Of a stretch of 38,726 nt of DNA, positions 27,571 to 36,505 are shown in pieces. The notes below the pieces were generated by a model. It was not told the DNA's origin and searched no databases. It was given only the letters and a program-made list of their open reading frames with translations. The position numbers and the translations under genes are program-made. Location: the NCBI GenBank assembly GCA_022360315.1, contig JAKSDA010000159.1, positions 1 through 38,726 on the forward strand. Direction: 5' to 3'. Source of the DNA: Pseudomonadota bacterium. Its GTDB lineage: Bacteria; Myxococcota_A; Polyangia; Haliangiales; Haliangiaceae. Each line of letters starts with the position of its first letter. Position 1 is the stretch's first letter.

Positions 27571-27887
27571 GCAAACTCCCTGACCCGGACTGGCCGGAGT
27601 CGATCAGATGTCGGCCATTCGCCGTCGGCGATCGGCCATGGATGACTGGAATCTTCAGCTCGGGCGGCAGCGCGTCGCCCGCGAGCATTGCTGTCCTATC
27701 GGCTTCACCTCGGCAACATCTTCATCATCTCGCTGTACAGCGAAACCCGACGGGCCTGATTCTCGACCAGTGCATTCTCGACCTTGCGCAGGGGAGAAAT
27801 AGGCCCATAAATTCAGCCACCGGTCCGAGAATGGGATTGTCACGCACTACCTTTCTGATTTCGCCCTTGACCACACTCATGCGAAAT
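27571..27887. other. Intergenic stretch without a supported gene
   Basis: Between the exporter and the HDO-cupin gene, both on the minus strand, lie 317 bases without a supported coding region. Short frames here have no ribosome site and no recognisable motifs. The gap may hold a separate promoter for the HDO-cupin gene, but I could not define one. Confidence 0.4.
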
Positions 27888-30275
27888 TCACCGGCTATCT
27901 TGAAGATCTCCGGCGGCCAGCGCTCCAGCAGTGCCAGGAGTTTGAATAGGGCGCCGGTGCTCCCGCCACATCAGCAGAACCGGCAGCAATGTGAGGTCGG
28001 TGATGAGAGCCACACCGAGAATGATCGCGATCATGATTCCGAAATAGAAATTGGGTACAAACACAGAAAATCCAAATGTCGCAAAGGCCGCGGCCAAAAT
28101 GGCGGTGGTGATGATGAGGGCGGGGGCCGTGGTGTGGAGTACCCTGGCCAGACCCAGTACAGGAGTCTGCCTGCGCTGGGCCGACTCGTTATAGGCAGCC
28201 AGGAGGTGGACTGTATCGTCCACTGCGATGCCCAGGCAGGTGGCAAACACCACGACAGTACCGACATCCAGACTGCGACCAAGAGCGTGGAGCACGCCGG
28301 CGCCGATCACCAGCGGTACTGTGTTGGGAATGAGAGCCAACAGACCCAGACGGACAGACGAGAAAAACACCATGAGCAGTGCACTGACCACAACCAGGGC
28401 AATGGCAATGGATGTCAAAAATGTCTGGACGACATAGGGGTTGAGACGCTGATACAGCAAACTCTTGCCGGTCACGTGAGCCTGCAGGCCCATTTCCTCG
28501 GCTTTGCGCTCGATGCGCTCCACCTGGGCCAGGGTCGGAACTGATTGCCGCAGCCCCCAGTGTACGGTCATGCGGACAGCATCATTGCGCAGAGATACCC
28601 GATCGTTGAGACTCTGTCCCGCCGGCAGAGAGAGAGAATACAAGAGCTGGTATTCGGCGATTTCTCGACGGGTGTCGGGAAGCCGATATTCTGCTGGCTG
28701 TCCGCCGTGCAGGGCTCGGTTCATCGATTTGACGATATCGATGAACGAATTTACCGCCCCAACTCGGGGTAGCAGGCGAATCCACTCAGCAAACCCATCG
28801 ACCTTGCGCAAGAAGTCGGGATCCTTGATGCCCTCGTCGCGACCACTTTCGACCACGATCTCGATACCCATGGCCTGACCGAGCTCTTTCTGCAAAACGT
28901 CGGTGGCAAGGTTGAGGGGATGGTCTCCCGGCAAGTAGCTGTATGGGTCCGAGTTCACCCGATTTCCCGCCGCCAGCCAGCCGGCCCCGCAGACCAGGAC
29001 GAGAAACGCGACCAAAACGCCCTTGCGATAGCCATACAGTCCATTGACCCAGCGGACGGATAAGCCCAATCCGCCCCGGGCGCGCGTCGGCGCTGCCCGC
29101 CTTGCCATGGGCATAAGCACGAGCAGCGGACCGCACAGCGCGTAGCTGAAGATCCAGGCGTAGATCGTGCCGACAGCGGAGAGCAGGCCCAGGTCGGCCA
29201 CTGGAGCCACCTTGGCACCGGAAAAGCTGAAAAACCCGATGGCAGTGCTCAGCGTGGTAATGATGGTGGGTATCAAATTCACTCGCAGCGCATGATGGGC
29301 AGCCTGGGTCCGGTTCATCTGTGGGCTGCCGAAAAACTTGGTCAAAATGTGCACGGAATCAGCAATGGCAACAGCGATGAGAAACTCGGGCACGACAAAC
29401 GTGATATTGTTGAGCTTGATACCCAGCCATCCGGCCGTGGCCAGCGCCGCGATCGTCGCTGTAAAGGCGACCAGCAGTGGCAAGAGCACTCCAGCGGCCC
29501 GGCGGAAAATCACAAACAAAAGAGTGATGCAAAGTAGCAACACAACCGGCAGGATGCGGCTGAAATCGTACTCGTTGGCCTGCTCGAACGCGACGGTCAT
29601 GGCCGGGAGTCCGGTGACGTGAAAGCTGTGGTCGCCGATGTCATTGCCGTCGCCCTGGCCAATTCGCCGCAGCAATGCCTGTACTTCTGCCACCGCAACA
29701 TCGTAACGGGGACCTTGTTGCAGACCTGGCTGCAGCCAGCCTACAACCAGCGCAGTGCGCCCGTCGCGGCTGACCAGAAATCCCGGAATGGTTTCGTGTT
29801 CGAGCGCGGCCACTCGCCTACTGGCCAATAACTCGGCGGTGTGGGGCAGGTCCTCGGGAATCAGTGGCTCGATAATCAGTTCATCGGGATTTTCACTGTG
29901 GGCATGGGCCCAGTTGAAGTTGGACAATGACTCGACCCGTATGACTTCAGAAACCTGCCACATACCCTCGGTCAGCGCGACCAGGGTGGCCGCCGACTCG
30001 ACATCGAAGATGCCCGAGGGACTGTGCATGATCACCGCGATGGCCTCGTCGTTGCCAAATCGGCGCTCGAACGCATCGAATCTGGCCAGGTGGGGATCGT
30101 CTTCGTCAAACCAAATACGGTAACTGAAGTCGGCCTGCAGTTTGCCCAACCCGGGCACAAGCAGGGCCAAGAGCATCAGGCCGGCTGCGAGTGCCTTGCG
30201 CGGATGGGTCGCGATAAAGTCGACGAAACGATCGCCGAAAGGAGCTGCTTTTGCGGGGACGTTGGGTCTGGTCAT
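27888..30275 (-). CDS. RND/MMPL-family lipid exporter
   Basis: A polytopic inner-membrane transporter of about 795 residues, of the RND superfamily (MMPL/HpnN-like, sterol-sensing-domain type), driven by the proton gradient. Seen: one N-terminal helix, a periplasmic loop of about 190 residues, a bundle of six helices containing FLIAVAIADSVHILTKF, a second helix plus periplasmic loop, and a second six-helix bundle containing CLGIAVDDTVHLLAAY. The two matching (A/G)IAxxDxVH motifs are the proton-relay region. Such transporters move hopanoids, carotenoid-like pigments and other lipids. AGGTAA precedes the ATG. The barrel and LolA-like genes immediately upstream fit a three-part route from inner to outer membrane. 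Confidence 0.93.
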   Translation of the reverse strand: MTRPNVPAKAAPFGDRFVDFIATHPRKALAAGLMLLALLVPGLGKLQADFSYRIWFDEDDPHLARFDAFERRFGNDEAIAVIMHSPSGIFDVESAATLVALTEGMWQVSEVIRVESLSNFNWAHAHSENPDELIIEPLIPEDLPHTAELLASRRVAALEHETIPGFLVSRDGRTALVVGWLQPGLQQGPRYDVAVAEVQALLRRIGQGDGNDIGDHSFHVTGLPAMTVAFEQANEYDFSRILPVVLLLCITLLFVIFRRAAGVLLPLLVAFTATIAALATAGWLGIKLNNITFVVPEFLIAVAIADSVHILTKFFGSPQMNRTQAAHHALRVNLIPTIITTLSTAIGFFSFSGAKVAPVADLGLLSAVGTIYAWIFSYALCGPLLVLMPMARRAAPTRARGGLGLSVRWVNGLYGYRKGVLVAFLVLVCGAGWLAAGNRVNSDPYSYLPGDHPLNLATDVLQKELGQAMGIEIVVESGRDEGIKDPDFLRKVDGFAEWIRLLPRVGAVNSFIDIVKSMNRALHGGQPAEYRLPDTRREIAEYQLLYSLSLPAGQSLNDRVSLRNDAVRMTVHWGLRQSVPTLAQVERIERKAEEMGLQAHVTGKSLLYQRLNPYVVQTFLTSIAIALVVVSALLMVFFSSVRLGLLALIPNTVPLVIGAGVLHALGRSLDVGTVVVFATCLGIAVDDTVHLLAAYNESAQRRQTPVLGLARVLHTTAPALIITTAILAAAFATFGFSVFVPNFYFGIMIAIILGVALITDLTLLPVLLMWREHRRPIQTPGTAGALAAGDLQDSR

Positions 30276-30421
30276 GCATTACCTGCTGTGCGCCGAGACT
30301 TCTCGCAATGAGCAGAAGCCAGGCCCACGGCCGCGTCCGGACCGAGGCGGCGAGCAACCACCTCGGTCGAAGCAGACATCGGGTCTTACCTGGCTGTCGC
30401 CTGCGGTTCTCTGCGTTTTCA

Positions 30422-31678
30422 TTAGAAATGACGAGTTACGTTCAGCTGAATTTCGTTATTTGCGTGTTGCGTCTCCAGTCCCAGCGGTGGATCGCCCTTC
30501 GGCGGTGCATATACGAAGCGAGCACTTGCATCCAGACTCCACGATTCGCCCACTCGTCGCTGGTAGGTGATACTGCCCAAAAACTCGCCCTCCCGCTCCA
30601 GGTCGAAAATGGCGCTCAAGATCATCTGTTGCCTTTGCTGGTCGTTCCAGTTGTGTCGCACGGCGATCACAGCATCGCGTTGAAAGGTCATGAGCCGGGC
30701 CCGCTCTTCCCTGCTGGCGCCGAGAAGCGATTGCGCCTCGATGACCAGTATGGTCTCGTGGCCAGCTTGGTGAGCCCAACCGTACTCTGCTCCCATGGCG
30801 CCCTGGATGTTGTCGTCGTGGGGCGCGAGCCCGGGCTCGTCCAGGCTGGGAACCGCAAAGAAACGGTAGGCCAGTTCTCCTCTCACCACCAGAGCACCCC
30901 GTACATATACGAAACTGCCGCCCACCTGAGTGACCGAATACAACAATGGGCGCGGAGTGCCGGTATCCGGATCGGCGACGATAAGCGGTTGATGCCGGTC
31001 GCTGTGGCGCAGCGCGTGCACCCCCACATCCAGACCGCGAAAGCTCTGCGTAAAGCGCACAGCCCATTGACCGTCGCGGCGATCCTGGTCGAGCCGGCCG
31101 TCGCTACCGAGCCACAGCGGATCGCCGAGTTCGACTCCGGGTACTGGCGTGAGCCGTGAATCCCTGGCCGGATAGAGCGGTGGTACCCGAAACGGCATAT
31201 AGTGCCCACTCACCCCGCCGTTGGCAATACGTATGGCCACACTCACCATGGGCTCGCCGATCTTTTCGACCGAGTCGATGTTCGAGTCCAGGTTCCGGCT
31301 ATTGATAACATCGCCGGGTTGAAACACATCGTTGGCGGTCCAGTCCATTATCTGGTAACCGATGTCCAACTGAAATCTGCCCGCATATCCGACATACGCC
31401 TCCTGAACAGTAAATTGTGTATTCTCTGTGTCCAGCGTGTTCAATGCGTCCGCGCGGGCAACTGCGCGGGCAATGCCCCGCCAGCGCTCTCGGGTATATT
31501 TGAGGTCGGCTTGCACAGCCACATCGATACTTCCATCTTCGGTACGCAGGTCTGCATCCTGCTGAAACCAGCGGGTTTCGACGGTCAGATCCAGCCCGCC
31601 TCGCCAGCCCTCCGCAGAGGCACTCGACACGACGAGACATGCCGACAGAAACGTGCCCAACTGGGGGGCTCTATTCAT
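30422..31678 (-). CDS. Outer-membrane beta-barrel protein
   Basis: A protein of about 418 residues. Signal peptide MNRAPQLGTFLSACLVVSSASA is the natural N-terminus (described in part: cleavage after ASA), so the start is the ATG at 31678, which overlaps the end of the LolA-like gene by 8 bases. The mature chain has alternating hydrophobic strands ending in aromatic residues (GGLDLTVETRWFQQ, FQLDIGYQIMDW, GSFVYVRGALVVRGELAYRF) and a terminal Phe (LNVTRHF), which is the sorting signal for the BAM machinery. It resembles the DUF1302-like barrels found with DUF1329/LolA-like proteins and MMPL transporters; this family link is from pattern memory. It is probably the outer-membrane acceptor or pore of the export system. 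Confidence 0.85.
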   Translation of the reverse strand: MNRAPQLGTFLSACLVVSSASAEGWRGGLDLTVETRWFQQDADLRTEDGSIDVAVQADLKYTRERWRGIARAVARADALNTLDTENTQFTVQEAYVGYAGRFQLDIGYQIMDWTANDVFQPGDVINSRNLDSNIDSVEKIGEPMVSVAIRIANGGVSGHYMPFRVPPLYPARDSRLTPVPGVELGDPLWLGSDGRLDQDRRDGQWAVRFTQSFRGLDVGVHALRHSDRHQPLIVADPDTGTPRPLLYSVTQVGGSFVYVRGALVVRGELAYRFFAVPSLDEPGLAPHDDNIQGAMGAEYGWAHQAGHETILVIEAQSLLGASREERARLMTFQRDAVIAVRHNWNDQQRQQMILSAIFDLEREGEFLGSITYQRRVGESWSLDASARFVYAPPKGDPPLGLETQHANNEIQLNVTRHF

Positions 31679-32444
31679 CCAGTCGTTCCTTGGAAAAATC
31701 GCCATCTGGGGCCGATTTGCCTAGACGGCGTTTCGACCAGATCATGATGGTCTTTTTGCCGGTTTGTTTATTGGTCATGATCACCCGATTCGATCGCCAA
31801 TAGCTGCCCCGGTACCTCTTGTAATCCTTGAAAAGAGCCACTTTGAGGAGCTTTCCCTTGCGATCATAGTATTTGATCTGCAGTGGGTTCATATATTCTT
31901 GGTCGTACCAGCATTCCATCCTCGAGTACCCACTTTTGTGTTTGATCGGAACTTGCTCCAATACCCATACCGGTCGCCCTTTGACCCGGGTATCGCGGAG
32001 AAACTTGTAGCGATAAGCCTCGAGCTCCTGACTGTTGAAATCTTCATAGGTAAACTCACTGCCCATGAATGAACCCGACCGATTGTGTGCACTGATTCGC
32101 CTGGTGCGTCGCATCGATGGCATGAACAACCATTGATCGTCGTCGCCTTTCTTGTGAGTCCAGGTCAGCAGCTTGGTACCGCGCACGTCGGCCGGGGAGG
32201 CAAACGTCATGATACTCTTGTCGCCGTCGCCCTCTGTTTCCTTGACCTTGCCCTGCAATTCGCGGGTGGTCTTGTCTCCTTGCGCGTTGACCAGAATCAT
32301 CTCGAGATGCCATTGTTCACCGTGGAAGCCCTCATTGGCTCGGTCGAGGTCACGGGCGATCTCGAAACCTCGTTTTTCGGCCGAACCGGCGCTCGCCACG
32401 GCAGGGACGAACGCCACTAGAAGTGCGTAGACAGCGTGCTTCAT
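31671..32444 (-). CDS. Periplasmic LolA-like outer-membrane lipoprotein-sorting protein
   Basis: A protein of about 257 residues with a cleavable signal (MKHAVYALLVAFVPAVASAG). The mature part matches the LolA-like family typically annotated as outer membrane lipoprotein-sorting protein: a half-barrel with motifs TFASPADVRGTKLLTW, DDQWLFMPSMRRTRRIS, GSFMGSEFTYEDF and YDRKGKLLKVALF. Members sit beside MMPL exporters and are thought to carry a hydrophobic cargo across the periplasm. The second ATG (32444) is preferred since GAGG lies 8 bases before it but almost touches the first ATG (32450). The gene overlaps the barrel gene, so the two are translationally linked. Confidence 0.9.
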   Translation of the reverse strand: MKHAVYALLVAFVPAVASAGSAEKRGFEIARDLDRANEGFHGEQWHLEMILVNAQGDKTTRELQGKVKETEGDGDKSIMTFASPADVRGTKLLTWTHKKGDDDQWLFMPSMRRTRRISAHNRSGSFMGSEFTYEDFNSQELEAYRYKFLRDTRVKGRPVWVLEQVPIKHKSGYSRMECWYDQEYMNPLQIKYYDRKGKLLKVALFKDYKRYRGSYWRSNRVIMTNKQTGKKTIMIWSKRRLGKSAPDGDFSKERLDE

Positions 32445-32573
32445 CGTCATTACCTCAATCTGTTGTGAAAATCAGCTTGGTCTTATTTGGTAGATCACCT
32501 GGAGACGCCGCCATGGAGCTCGTGACAGAGTTTGCCATCGTGCTCTAACGCTGGCCGGCGTGACTGCGAGCGT

Positions 32574-33449
32574 TCACTGGTCTGCATTCATCGGGATGAC
32601 CAATGCACGACAATTATCGGTACCGGCGAACACTGTGCCCGTATGACGCCGCTCGATTTTGCGGTAGATGCTGGTAAAGAAGCGATCTCGCAGGTCAAGG
32701 GCGTGATTCATCGCATCGAGGCAAACATCGCTCCAATCGGGAGTATAGGCGTAGGAGAGCATGATGTCCTCGAGAGATGCGGCGTGTTCGTCATCGCATT
32801 CCATGTGGAGATGGAAGAAGGTGAGCTCGTCGTCGTTAATTCCCGCTTGCACGAGTCCGCGGACCAGAATACCGTACAAACGCCCGACGATGCCCTCGGT
32901 TCCCAGGGCCAGAAATGCACTACTCAGGCGCGGGCTCGAGCGCATACAGAAGTCGAGGTACGCGCGGGCAAAATGCCGGCCTGATTCGGAGTATTCGATT
33001 TCATCGGGCTCGATGTCGAGGGAAGTGCGCAGAAAGTGCCGCAGGAGCTCACTGTGTCGTTTGTCCGAGGCCAACATGCCGCCTTCTTCCCACAGATTTG
33101 CCGAAAGCCGGGCGCGATGCCCGTCGTCTTCGCAATTGGCCATGAATGCCGCCAAGTAGCGGGTAAAACTGCGCGCATATAGATAATACTGGGAAAACAA
33201 CAGCCGAAAGTCCTGTTTGTCGAGCACACCCCCGGCACACGCGGCGAGCAGGGGATTACGCCATAAGGCGTGTTGATCCCGCCGGGCTTTCAGATCTTGC
33301 AGATCGCGTCGTGCGCCGTCTGGATAGCGCGGCGGGCCGGCTTTACCACCACGTCGCAGCGCGTCGCTGCCGGGCACCAGCCGGGCACGCGGCGGCCGTC
33401 TGACGTACAACATCGAATCGCGATCTTGATTGCATTTTTGTGGCTCCAT
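32574..33449 (-). CDS. Heme-oxygenase-like diiron oxygenase (HDO) family protein
   Basis: A protein of about 291 residues, a paralogue of the HDO half of the HDO-cupin gene in this cluster. After a basic N-terminus of about 45 residues comes the helical fold: SQYYLYARSFTRYLAAFMANCEDDGHR, given in part as QYYLYARSFTRYL, then NLWEEGGM and KRHSELL (Glu and His ligands), GTEGIVGRLYG (Glu ligand), and HMECDDEH, a complete H-x3-D-x2-H metal motif. All six expected iron ligands are present, so activity is likely. Known HDO enzymes cleave or oxidise fatty acids and amino-acid-derived substrates (UndA, BesC, SznF). AGGAG 9 bases upstream supports the ATG. It lies 129 bases upstream of the LolA-like gene in the same direction. 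Confidence 0.87.
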   Translation of the reverse strand: MEPQKCNQDRDSMLYVRRPPRARLVPGSDALRRGGKAGPPRYPDGARRDLQDLKARRDQHALWRNPLLAACAGGVLDKQDFRLLFSQYYLYARSFTRYLAAFMANCEDDGHRARLSANLWEEGGMLASDKRHSELLRHFLRTSLDIEPDEIEYSESGRHFARAYLDFCMRSSPRLSSAFLALGTEGIVGRLYGILVRGLVQAGINDDELTFFHLHMECDDEHAASLEDIMLSYAYTPDWSDVCLDAMNHALDLRDRFFTSIYRKIERRHTGTVFAGTDNCRALVIPMNADQ

Positions 33450-33709
33450 CGATTTTGGCTCCTGTGATGAGAATGGCCGGGTTGGCTCGGACGACGCTGC
33501 ATCGGCGTTGCTGGAAAATGCAACGGACGTGCCATCGGCCTCCTTTGGATTTCAAAACCCACTGTGTGGTGTAAGGTCAGAAAAGTCGTTCGGCGGGGGA
33601 CTGTGACCGTCCAAAAAACCCGGCAAACGTTGCTGTTGGTGCGCCCCCGGGGGGCGAATTCCCCCCTCACATCGGTGACTCGTCGAGCTCGCGAAAAAGC
33701 GAGACGGTT

Positions 33710-33892
33710 TCAGTCGCCGCTATCCAAAGCACGCCCCGAAGACATATGTACGGCAACAAGGCTTATGAGTTCGGTGGCCAGACATACAACGTCGTTTGTC
33801 TTGTATCCGCTGGCAAGCAACTCGCGAAACATCGAGCGCGCGATGATGCGCGCTGCACGATCGTGGCTTTGTTTTTGGCTGTTCCAGATCAT
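33710..33892 (-). CDS. Small conserved-looking protein, 60 residues
   Basis: A short gene between the SRPBCC and HDO genes, same direction. The ATG at 33892 has GAGGA 6 bases upstream, a better site than any other start in the frame. The product is amphipathic and helical, with a pattern ARIIARSMFRELLASGYKT followed by NDVVCLATELISLV, which resembles small helical-bundle proteins found near redox and biosynthetic genes. No catalytic motif is seen. Position and ribosome site support it as real. Its role in the cluster is unknown (perhaps a regulator or an accessory subunit). A GC-rich inverted repeat (about 33642-33657) past its end may be a terminator. Apart from this, 33450-33709 shows no gene. 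Confidence 0.6.
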   Translation of the reverse strand: MIWNSQKQSHDRAARIIARSMFRELLASGYKTNDVVCLATELISLVAVHMSSGRALDSGD

Positions 33893-33964
33893 GGCGATTC
33901 CTCGATCGCATTGTGTTGCATCCACCGTGCCGGGCCCACCGATCGGCGCGGATACCGGGTCGCA

Positions 33965-34423
33965 TCAGCTGGCAGCTGAGCTGATCTGCCCTTCGAGAAT
34001 CTCACTGAGGGCGAGCAGGTCATGACGCACAGTGCGCTTCATGAGGCGCACAAAAAGCGGACCAGCCAGGCGAAATACCCGACCCGGATCGCCCTCGATA
34101 CTGACCGTGGTGCGGGTTTTGTCGTCCTCGATGTCTGCCAACGCGTAGCGTACCTCCATGGCAATGGAGCCGCCAAGGGCACGAAACGCCAGTGTTTTGT
34201 CGGGTATGTATTCGGTGACGCGAAAGACCTGCTCGATATGTTTGCGCAAAAACACCGAAATCCGTTTGAATTCTGTGCCCACCGCGAATTCACCGTCAGT
34301 CACGACATGGCAGGATGTCACCGCTGCGATCCACTGGGGGTCGTTTGCCGGGTCCATGACAAATGCTGCGACGTCGGCGCGCGGTGCCGCGATCAGCACT
34401 TCTTGGTTGATGTGAATAGGCAT
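33965..34423 (-). CDS. SRPBCC (START-like) family protein
   Basis: A protein of about 152 residues with the helix-grip fold typical of polyketide cyclases and lipid-binding START-like proteins: opening INQEVLIAAPRADVAAFVMDPANDPQW, in part VLIAAPRADVAAFVMDP, then the strand pairs GTEFKRISVF and FRVTEYIPDKTLAFRALG, and the long C-terminal helix VRLMKRTVRHDLLALSEILE. This fold has a deep hydrophobic cavity. It could bind or help cyclise the cluster's product or an intermediate, but the sequence does not show which. The ATG at 34423 is preferred over an upstream TTG. Its start is 235 bases from the divergent halogenase-like gene, and the shared region likely holds both promoters. Confidence 0.85.
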   Translation of the reverse strand: MPIHINQEVLIAAPRADVAAFVMDPANDPQWIAAVTSCHVVTDGEFAVGTEFKRISVFLRKHIEQVFRVTEYIPDKTLAFRALGGSIAMEVRYALADIEDDKTRTTVSIEGDPGRVFRLAGPLFVRLMKRTVRHDLLALSEILEGQISSAAS

Positions 34424-34658
34424 GGCTCGATGACTGTGCAAAGCACGTGCACAGGAGCGATTGTGGTCCCGGCCGTTGTTGTCGCCAATGGCGCAAACGC
34501 CACATTGTCTGGCGACCCCTGATCGGGGGGGCCAGTCGGCCCAGGGGGCGATTTATCCGCAGCCTGCGGCGGCTCGACACCGCGACCAGTGCGGGCCCGT
34601 TCCTTGCAGTTAATTCCCATCAGTTTGTGGCTTCTCCTCTCACCAACGGAAGGCTTTC

Positions 34659-36383
34659 ATGCGACACACAATTCTGATCCTAGGACGTTCCATCACGGCT
34701 CGACTCGCCGCCTGCTACCTGCGGCAAACACTGCCCGACGTGGATGTGCTAATCCTCGGTCCCGCCGGTGCGAAACTTCCGGTCGTCGGCGAATCGACCA
34801 TCGAGATCAGCGCATTCTTTCTGCAAGAGCTGGGCTTGCTGAGCTATTTGAGTGCCAACCACGTACACAAGATCGGTCTGAGCTTCTATTTCAAAGAAAA
34901 GCTGGAAGACGCGGCCGATCGACGCTACGCAGTCCATGAGCCTCCGGCCATGCCGCCGCTGCCGTCGTTTCAGCTCAATCGCTTTACCCTGGCCGACAAG
35001 CTGCGTGACCTGTGCAGCGACCTGGGAGTGCGAGTCATTGACGGCAAGGCCACGGACATCGAGCGTGTGGGCCGCGCCAACGTTCGCGTACCGTGGCGCG
35101 ATCGCACGGGTCGAAATGGACTGCTCAGCGCCAACTGGGTACTGGACTGCACGGGGCGCGCGCGTTTCCTGGCCCGGAGCCTCGGTCTGCAGCGCCAGGC
35201 TTCGGTGCAGCGATCGGCGTTCTGGGTTCGGCTTGGCGATTTCGACCGAAATTTTCTCGGCAAGCTCGAATCGGTCAAGCAGCGGCAGTGCTCGTACGAT
35301 TCGTACTATGTCACTCATCATTTCTTCGGCAAGGGCAATTGGATCTGGCTGATCCCGCTGCAGGGTGAGGATGGTCGGCCGATATTGAGCGTCGGCATCA
35401 CCTGGCGACCCGACTTGTTTGCAGCGGCGATCCGATCGGTGGACGATTTCATCGATCAGTGTGACCGCGAACATCCGGTGGTGGCCGATTTACTGCGCAA
35501 CTCCCACGTATTGGATAGCAATGTTTATCTCAATTACATGTACGAGTCCACGCGGGTTTACTCGAGCGATGGATGGTTTGTCCTCGGCGATGCCGGCAAT
35601 ACTGTCGATCCCCTGTACAGTACCGGGCTGGCCTTCACCGCCATGCAAATTCACCATGTCACCGAGATGATCCGGCAGGATATGAGGGGAACTCTGCGCC
35701 CATCTCTGGTTGCGGACTTTGAAGCGCTGTATTTCGACTGCGTGCGCACAGTACAACGCAACGTGACCGAGCAGTATACGGTGATGCATCGCGCGTACGA
35801 AAATCACTGGTATGTACACCTTCTCACCGCAGCCAATTACTACGTCGTTTTGCCTTCCATCCTGGCCGGATATCATACAGACCAGGTCGGTGCTCGCCTG
35901 ATGAGTCGTTTATTTACCGCCGGCAGTGATGGGTTTCGCTCGCTGATCGAGGCCGCGGCACACACAGCTGCACGTCTCGGCGAGGTGAAGGCCGAATCGC
36001 TGCACAACAACTACGAAAAAGCGATCAACTGGGATCTCCGCGGCCAGCTCGATCCAGGGCAGGTTGGCCGCTACTATGCCCGATTCTTGGCGCTGAATTC
36101 GAGATTTCGCTACCAGCTGATGAAGAGCTCGCGGCTGGCCCAGGCGGGCAAGCAAGCGCGACTTCTCGCCACGGAGACTGCATTGGGCGGGCTCTTTGGC
36201 GGTGTTCTGGCCGGAAGGTCCCTGCTCGATTCCGTTTTGATTCGCCGCATGACCAAACTGCCACGCGGGTCCGAGAGCGCGCTGCCGGCGCCGCGGCCGA
36301 TCAATGCCGAGGCGGATATCCCGGGTCAGACAGGGCTTACAACTCGACTCGGGCGGACCGCGCGGCCGCTCAGAGCTGTGTAG
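34659..36383 (+). CDS. Flavin-dependent halogenase-like monooxygenase
   Basis: An FAD-dependent enzyme of about 574 residues of the tryptophan-halogenase superfamily. Seen: Rossmann start ILGRSITARLAA (about 7-18, a degenerate G-x-G-x2-G in which the second and third Gly are Ser and Ala); VGESTIE (about 41); HKIGLSF with Lys near residue 70 in the place of the catalytic Lys of halogenases; the halogenase signature W-x-W-x-I-P as WIWLIP (about 227); and the FAD motif GDAGNTVDPLYSTG (about 310). The W-x-W-x-I-P and Lys argue for hypohalous-acid chemistry, although some relatives are not halogenases. The last 150 residues carry a region of unclear function. GGAAGG 6 bases before the ATG supports the start. 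It is divergent from the SRPBCC-to-exporter genes, making it a likely tailoring enzyme of the same product. Confidence 0.85.
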   Translation: MRHTILILGRSITARLAACYLRQTLPDVDVLILGPAGAKLPVVGESTIEISAFFLQELGLLSYLSANHVHKIGLSFYFKEKLEDAADRRYAVHEPPAMPPLPSFQLNRFTLADKLRDLCSDLGVRVIDGKATDIERVGRANVRVPWRDRTGRNGLLSANWVLDCTGRARFLARSLGLQRQASVQRSAFWVRLGDFDRNFLGKLESVKQRQCSYDSYYVTHHFFGKGNWIWLIPLQGEDGRPILSVGITWRPDLFAAAIRSVDDFIDQCDREHPVVADLLRNSHVLDSNVYLNYMYESTRVYSSDGWFVLGDAGNTVDPLYSTGLAFTAMQIHHVTEMIRQDMRGTLRPSLVADFEALYFDCVRTVQRNVTEQYTVMHRAYENHWYVHLLTAANYYVVLPSILAGYHTDQVGARLMSRLFTAGSDGFRSLIEAAAHTAARLGEVKAESLHNNYEKAINWDLRGQLDPGQVGRYYARFLALNSRFRYQLMKSSRLAQAGKQARLLATETALGGLFGGVLAGRSLLDSVLIRRMTKLPRGSESALPAPRPINAEADIPGQTGLTTRLGRTARPLRAV

Positions 36384-36505
36384 AGTCGATCGCAACAATC
36401 GGACCTGGCCGGGTTGGCGAGCCGGGCCGCTGGCAACGGCACGAGCGGTGCACAAAGGCCGACGCCCTGTGTCCGCTTCTGAACGTGTTTGATGTGGATT
36501 GGGCT

